Shown: positions 48,150 to 48,644 of the stretch, in pieces | Numbering within the stretch: the first letter of the stretch is position 1 | Layout: every line of letters begins with the position of its first letter | Assembly: GCA_964481005.1 (NCBI GenBank) | Contig: CAYZRY010000006.1 | Span: 1 to 48,644, forward strand | Direction of reading: 5' to 3' | DNA from: CAYZRY01 sp964481005 | Lineage (GTDB): Bacteria > Bacillota_I > Bacilli_A > RF39 > UBA660 | DNA: 48,644 nucleotides | The notes under the pieces: generated by a model | The model's input: only the letters and a program-made list of their open reading frames with translations | Databases searched by the model: none | What the model was told of the DNA's origin: nothing | Translations under genes and position numbers: made by a program

Positions 48150-48644
48150 TTACTTACTAAATTCAACTAGTAGTTCATCCTTCTTCATTTTAGAGTAACC
48201 TTTTACCCCACGCTCTTTAGCGATTTCTTTAAGAGCAGTTAGAGTCATAGCAGAAAGATCTTCGCTTGCAGCTTCAACTTCTTCAGCTTTAGCTTCGACT
48301 ACTTCTTCCTTAACTTCTTTCTTCTCTTTAACTTCTTCTTTTACTTCTTCTCTTTTGAATTTCTTCTTCGGAGCATCATTTCTCTCTTCACGAGCATTTG
48401 CTTTAGATTCATCTTCAGTAATGTAATCGACTACTTCTTTCTCAGTAACTTCAGCAATCGCATTAGCAAGTACACCAACTAGTAGTTTAACACTTCTAAC
48501 AGCATCGTCATTACCTGGAATAACGTAGTCAACTAAATCTGGATCACAGTTAGTATCGACGATACCAAATACTGGGATACCTAGAATTCTAGCTTCTTTA
48601 ATAGCATTGATTTCTTGTGTAGGATCAACGATAACTAGTGCCTG
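48150..48644 (-). CDS. rpsB: Ribosomal protein S2, C-terminal part with Rho_N/SAP-like extension
   Basis: The last 164 codons; the gene continues past the right edge. The start reads Q-A-L-V-I-V-D-P-T-Q-E-I, then L-G-I-P-V-F-G-I-V-D-T-N-C-D-P and I-P-G-N-D-D-A, the S2 signature. After the S2 core comes a Lys/Glu-rich linker of about 60 residues and a final motif L-T-A-L-K-E-I-A-K-E-R-G-V-K-G-Y-S-K-M-K-K-D-E-L, which matches Rho N-terminal or SAP-like helix-extended-loop-helix domains. Standard S2 lacks this. Such tails may bind nucleic acid. tsf follows directly. Confidence 0.92.
   Translation of the reverse strand, partial: QALVIVDPTQEINAIKEARILGIPVFGIVDTNCDPDLVDYVIPGNDDAVRSVKLLVGVLANAIAEVTEKEVVDYITEDESKANAREERNDAPKKKFKREEVKEEVKEKKEVKEEVVEAKAEEVEAASEDLSAMTLTALKEIAKERGVKGYSKMKKDELLVEFSK

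Noticed and set aside
1..48644. CRISPR arrays, insertion sequences, prophage or tRNA genes
   Set aside because: No regularly spaced repeats, transposase or integrase motifs, or tRNA-like cloverleaf with a CCA end were seen. No gap exceeds about 160 bases without a gene or a described site.

Overview
The window is AT-rich, gene-dense bacterial DNA with short intergenic gaps, strong GGAGG-type ribosome binding sites, TGA used as a stop in several ATGA overlaps, and housekeeping gene orders typical of Bacillota (rimM-trmD-rplS; ybeY-dgkA-cdd-era-recO; rpsU-yqeY; rpsB-tsf). Together with a Mur ligase and small membrane proteins of unknown function, this suggests an uncultured, possibly reduced-genome member of the Bacilli (RF39- or Erysipelotrichales-like). 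That placement is inference: no 16S gene is present. Nearly all genes lie on the minus strand. I see no CRISPR array, transposase, phage block, rRNA or tRNA.

Layout by coordinate: rbgA (partial), a small deoxyribosyltransferase-like gene, csaA, lepB and rplS with its leader, an unknown 152-aa gene, trmD, rimM, a SpoU methyltransferase and a YgjP-like peptidase (1-5 kb). Then come two unknown membrane proteins, mtaB, a membrane-anchored acidic protein, rsmE, miaA and an ABC exporter pair (5-13 kb). Next are mutL, an alpha/beta hydrolase, uvrC, a plus-strand yigZ, cvpA, mutS and an SepM/YlbL-type protease (13-23 kb). A prepilin-like gene faces a plus-strand GspE/PilB-type ATPase with an unusual repetitive tail (23-26 kb). 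tmk, an HD protein, hemW, lepA and metK with a SAM riboswitch follow (26-31 kb). A long overlapping operon runs vanZ-ybeY-dgkA-cdd-cdd-like-era-recO-murE-CPBP (37 to 31 kb). Then rpsU-yqeY, a pilin/leucine-rich-repeat gene broken by an in-frame TGA, tex, an RNase J-like gene and rnc. A plus-strand operon yidD, ZnuA-like lipoprotein and coiled-coil protein is followed by a Big2-domain surface protein, tsf and partial rpsB.

Functionally the window is mostly information processing: translation and ribosome assembly (rbgA, rplS, rpsU, rpsB, tsf, era, ybeY, lepA, rimM, trmD, rsmE, miaA, mtaB), DNA repair (mutS, mutL, uvrC, recO) and RNA decay (RNase III, RNase J-like). Envelope work is represented by lepB, murE, dgkA, yidD and the pilin-related genes.

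The most unusual items are: (1) a prepilin plus BspA-type LRR reading frame continuous through one TGA; (2) a secretion ATPase whose long charged tail ends in four I-I-D-A-(F/Y) decapeptide repeats; (3) a second cytidine deaminase-like gene that has lost all three zinc cysteines, next to an intact one; (4) a metK SAM riboswitch whose terminator hairpin contains the ribosome binding site and whose U-tract runs into the start codon; (5) an RNase J-like protein and a ZnuA-like lipoprotein that have both lost canonical metal ligands; (6) a Rho_N/SAP-like extension on ribosomal protein S2; and (7) a CPBP protease gene with a 7-T frameshift.
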